The notes beneath the pieces were generated by a model that was not told where the DNA came from, searched no databases, and saw only the letters and a list, made by a program, of their open reading frames with translations. This document shows, in pieces, positions 4,621-6,274 of a DNA stretch of 6,274 bases; within the stretch, counting starts at the first letter, position 1; every line of letters starts with the position of its first letter. The translations under genes were made by a program, and so were the position numbers. Location: positions 1 through 6,274 of the forward strand of contig JAIRNX010000090.1 of assembly GCA_031257815.1 (NCBI GenBank), in the 5' to 3' direction. The stretch comes from Lactobacillales bacterium (GTDB taxonomy: Bacteria > Bacillota > Bacilli > Lactobacillales > Streptococcaceae).

Positions 4621-5811
4621 TTACTCTTTTATTTCAGTAACAATACCCGAACCAACAGTACGTCCACCTTCACGGATAGAGAACGTTGTTCCTTGTTCAA
4701 CAGCAATTGGATGGATTAATTCCACATCAATTGTCACGTTGTCCCCTGGCATTACCATTTCCACATCTGCTGGCAACTGAATATTTCCAGTTACATCAGT
4801 TGTGCGGAAATAAAACTGCGGACGATAGTTTGTAAAAAATGGCGTATGACGTCCACCTTCTTCTTTCGACAATACATAAACTTCTCCTTTGAATTTCGTG
4901 TGAGGAGTGATTGAACCTGGTTTTGCCAATACTTGACCACGTTGAATTTCATCACGTTGAACTCCCCGCAAGAGCACTCCAACGTTATCTCCAGCTTCCC
5001 CATAATCCAATGTTTTACGGAACATTTCAATCCCCGTAACGACAGCCTTTGTAATTTCATCTGCAATTCCGACAATTTCAACTTCATCACCAGTGTTCAC
5101 TTTTCCACGATCGATACGCCCAGAAGCAACTGTTCCACGGCCAGTGATTGAAAACACATCCTCAACTGGTAACAAAAATGGTTTATCAGTATCACGTTCC
5201 GGAGTAGGAATGTACTCATCTACCGTGTTCATCAATTCCATGATTCTTTCTTCATATTCAGCAACACCTTCAAGTGCTTTAAGAGCTGAACCAGCAATTA
5301 CGGGAATATCGTCTCCTGGAAAATCATATTCGCTCAACAGATCACGAACTTCCATTTCAACTAATTCCAATAATTCTTCATCGTCAACCAAATCAACTTT
5401 GTTCAAGAAAACAATCAAGTACCCAACACCCACCTGGCGAGATAACAAAATATGCTCACGAGTTTGTGGCATAGGACCATCCGTTGCTGCAACAACTAAA
5501 ATAGCTCCATCCATTTGCGCAGCCCCGGTAATCATATTTTTTACATAATCTGCGTGTCCTGGCGCGTCGATATGCGCATAGTGACGTTTTTCCGTTTCAT
5601 ACTCTATATGAGAGGTATTAATTGTAATTCCACGTTCGCGCTCTTCTGGGGCATTATCGATGGAGGCATAATCCATCACCTCCCCCTTACCACTACGTTT
5701 TGCTAGCACTGCTGTGATCGCTGCGGTTAAAGTTGTTTTACCATGGTCAACGTGCCCGATTGTTCCGATGTTAACGTGCGGTTTACTACGATCATAATGT
5801 TCTTTTGCCAT
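4621..5811 (-). CDS. tuf: Translation elongation factor Tu
   Basis: A complete 396-residue GTPase that brings aminoacyl-tRNA to the ribosome. GTPase motifs are intact: GHVDHGKT (19-26), switch I RGITI (60-64), DAPGH (82-86, Ala where E. coli has Cys), NKVD (137-140) and SAL (175-177). Domains II and III follow, ending at VTEIKE. The C-terminal part ([20 protein letters not shown]) and the SRQVG and PERDTDKP stretches match my recollection of streptococcal rather than Enterococcus faecalis EF-Tu. It has its own promoter and AGGAGGT (5822-5828). It is downstream of rpsI, not beside fusA, so it may be a second tuf copy (tufB-like) or simply a relocated single copy. Its codon choice and base composition look less AT-rich than coaB-coaC, as expected for a highly expressed gene. 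Confidence 0.98.
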   Translation of the reverse strand: MAKEHYDRSKPHVNIGTIGHVDHGKTTLTAAITAVLAKRSGKGEVMDYASIDNAPEERERGITINTSHIEYETEKRHYAHIDAPGHADYVKNMITGAAQMDGAILVVAATDGPMPQTREHILLSRQVGVGYLIVFLNKVDLVDDEELLELVEMEVRDLLSEYDFPGDDIPVIAGSALKALEGVAEYEERIMELMNTVDEYIPTPERDTDKPFLLPVEDVFSITGRGTVASGRIDRGKVNTGDEVEIVGIADEITKAVVTGIEMFRKTLDYGEAGDNVGVLLRGVQRDEIQRGQVLAKPGSITPHTKFKGEVYVLSKEEGGRHTPFFTNYRPQFYFRTTDVTGNIQLPADVEMVMPGDNVTIDVELIHPIAVEQGTTFSIREGGRTVGSGIVTEIKE

Positions 5812-5863
5812 TTGTAAAAAGACCTCCTACATACTTATTCCCGAGTTAATCCTCGCTTCACCC

Positions 5864-5891
5864 ATTATAACTATTTTTGTCTTAAATACAA
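5864..5891 (-). promoter_or_regulatory. tuf promoter
   Basis: On the - strand, TTGTAT (5886-5891), a 16-base spacer and a perfect TATAAT (5864-5869) lie in the gap after rpsI. The start of transcription would be near 5857, giving a leader of about 45 bases with AGGAGGT near its end. No terminator is seen between rpsI and this promoter, so read-through from the ribosomal operon could add to tuf expression. Confidence 0.65.
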
Positions 5892-5906
5892 CCAATTAAT
5901 ATTATT

Positions 5907-6274
5907 TTAACGTTTACTGAATTGTGGAGCTTTACGAGCTTTTTTAAGCCCTGGTTTCTTACGCTCAACCATTCGCGCATCACGAGTAAGCAGACCTGCT
6001 TTTTTAAGCGCTAAACGAAAATCTGGCTCAACTTGCAGCAAAGCACGTGCAATCCCATGACGAATTGCTCCTGATTGACCTGCATAACCTCCGCCATGAA
6101 CATTTACAAAAACATCATAAGCACCAGTTGTTTCTGTAATACCAAATGGCTGATTAATAACCAGACGAAGATTTGCATATGGGATATAATCTTCAACATC
6201 CCTTTTATTGACAGTAATTTTTCCATTCCCCGGCACTAAACGCACACGAGCAACTGCATTTTTACGACGGCCTG
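5907..6274 (-). CDS. rpsI: 30S ribosomal protein S9, 5' end cut by window
   Basis: Small-subunit protein S9, whose C-terminal tail reaches the decoding centre near P-site tRNA. The visible 121 residues run from [15 protein letters not shown] to the diagnostic C-terminal QFSKR. Conserved parts include [20 protein letters not shown] and [23 protein letters not shown]. The reading frame stays open to the window edge. The usual length is about 130 residues, so roughly the first nine (MAQVQY-like) are outside; the GTG at 6243-6245 is an internal Val codon, not the start. rpsI normally follows rplM, which would be just beyond the edge. Confidence 0.97.
   Translation of the reverse strand, partial: GRRKNAVARVRLVPGNGKITVNKRDVEDYIPYANLRLVINQPFGITETTGAYDVFVNVHGGGYAGQSGAIRHGIARALLQVEPDFRLALKKAGLLTRDARMVERKKPGLKKARKAPQFSKR

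Noticed and set aside
5093..5548. Open frames on the + strand opposite tuf (also 4933-5151 and 5515-5706) and a second - strand frame at 4791-5090
   Set aside because: Shadows of the strongly conserved tuf coding sequence, with no family resemblance of their own.
6243..6245. GTG as the rpsI start
   Set aside because: S9 similarity continues upstream (GRRKNAVAR) to the window edge in the same frame.

Overview
The window comes from an AT-rich low-GC Gram-positive bacterium, most likely a member of the Lactobacillales near the Enterococcaceae or Streptococcaceae. The evidence is protein-level: separate coaB and coaC genes followed by an ECF substrate-binding component, a DUF896 (YnzC) protein, an amtB-glnK pair with a textbook GlnR operator, and EF-Tu and S9 sequences that read as lactic-acid-bacterial. 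Species cannot be fixed from the sequence alone.

Layout. Positions 1-388 hold the decayed 3' end of a group II intron: a broken C-terminus of its reverse transcriptase/maturase, then domain V- and VI-like hairpins. Next, on the + strand, comes a coenzyme A operon: coaB (459-1211), coaC (1208-1741, overlapping by ATGA) and a probable pantothenate ECF S component (1745-2368), driven by an extended -10 promoter at 418-426. A two-way terminator (2382-2433) separates it from the - strand genes: a small DUF896 gene (2439-2660), glnK (2729-3070), amtB (3101-4336), tuf (4621-5811) and a 5'-truncated rpsI (5907-6274). The amtB leader has a perfect GlnR box at 4492-4508.

How the genes work together. 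The coaBC-panT block imports pantothenate and performs two successive steps of CoA synthesis. amtB-glnK is a nitrogen-scavenging unit: an ammonium channel and its PII regulator, probably controlled by GlnR. rpsI and tuf are highly expressed translation genes, and tuf has its own promoter.

The most unusual structure is a short repeat built on the 20-bp perfect palindrome AGAACCTGTTAACAGGTTCT. It is complete at 4385-4404, in the amtB leader. Half-sites lie at 129-145 (inside the broken intron ORF), 2364-2378 (supplying the panT stop codon) and 2691-2705 (inside the ynzC promoter). The three later copies each lie at a boundary between gene blocks, and the first lies upstream of the coa operon in the intron remnant. 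The ynzC unit, with its -10 box and terminator, lies between the two separated halves of the palindrome, with TTAA present on both sides. I do not recognise this repeat; whether it is a mobile element end, a recombination site or a regulatory hairpin is open.
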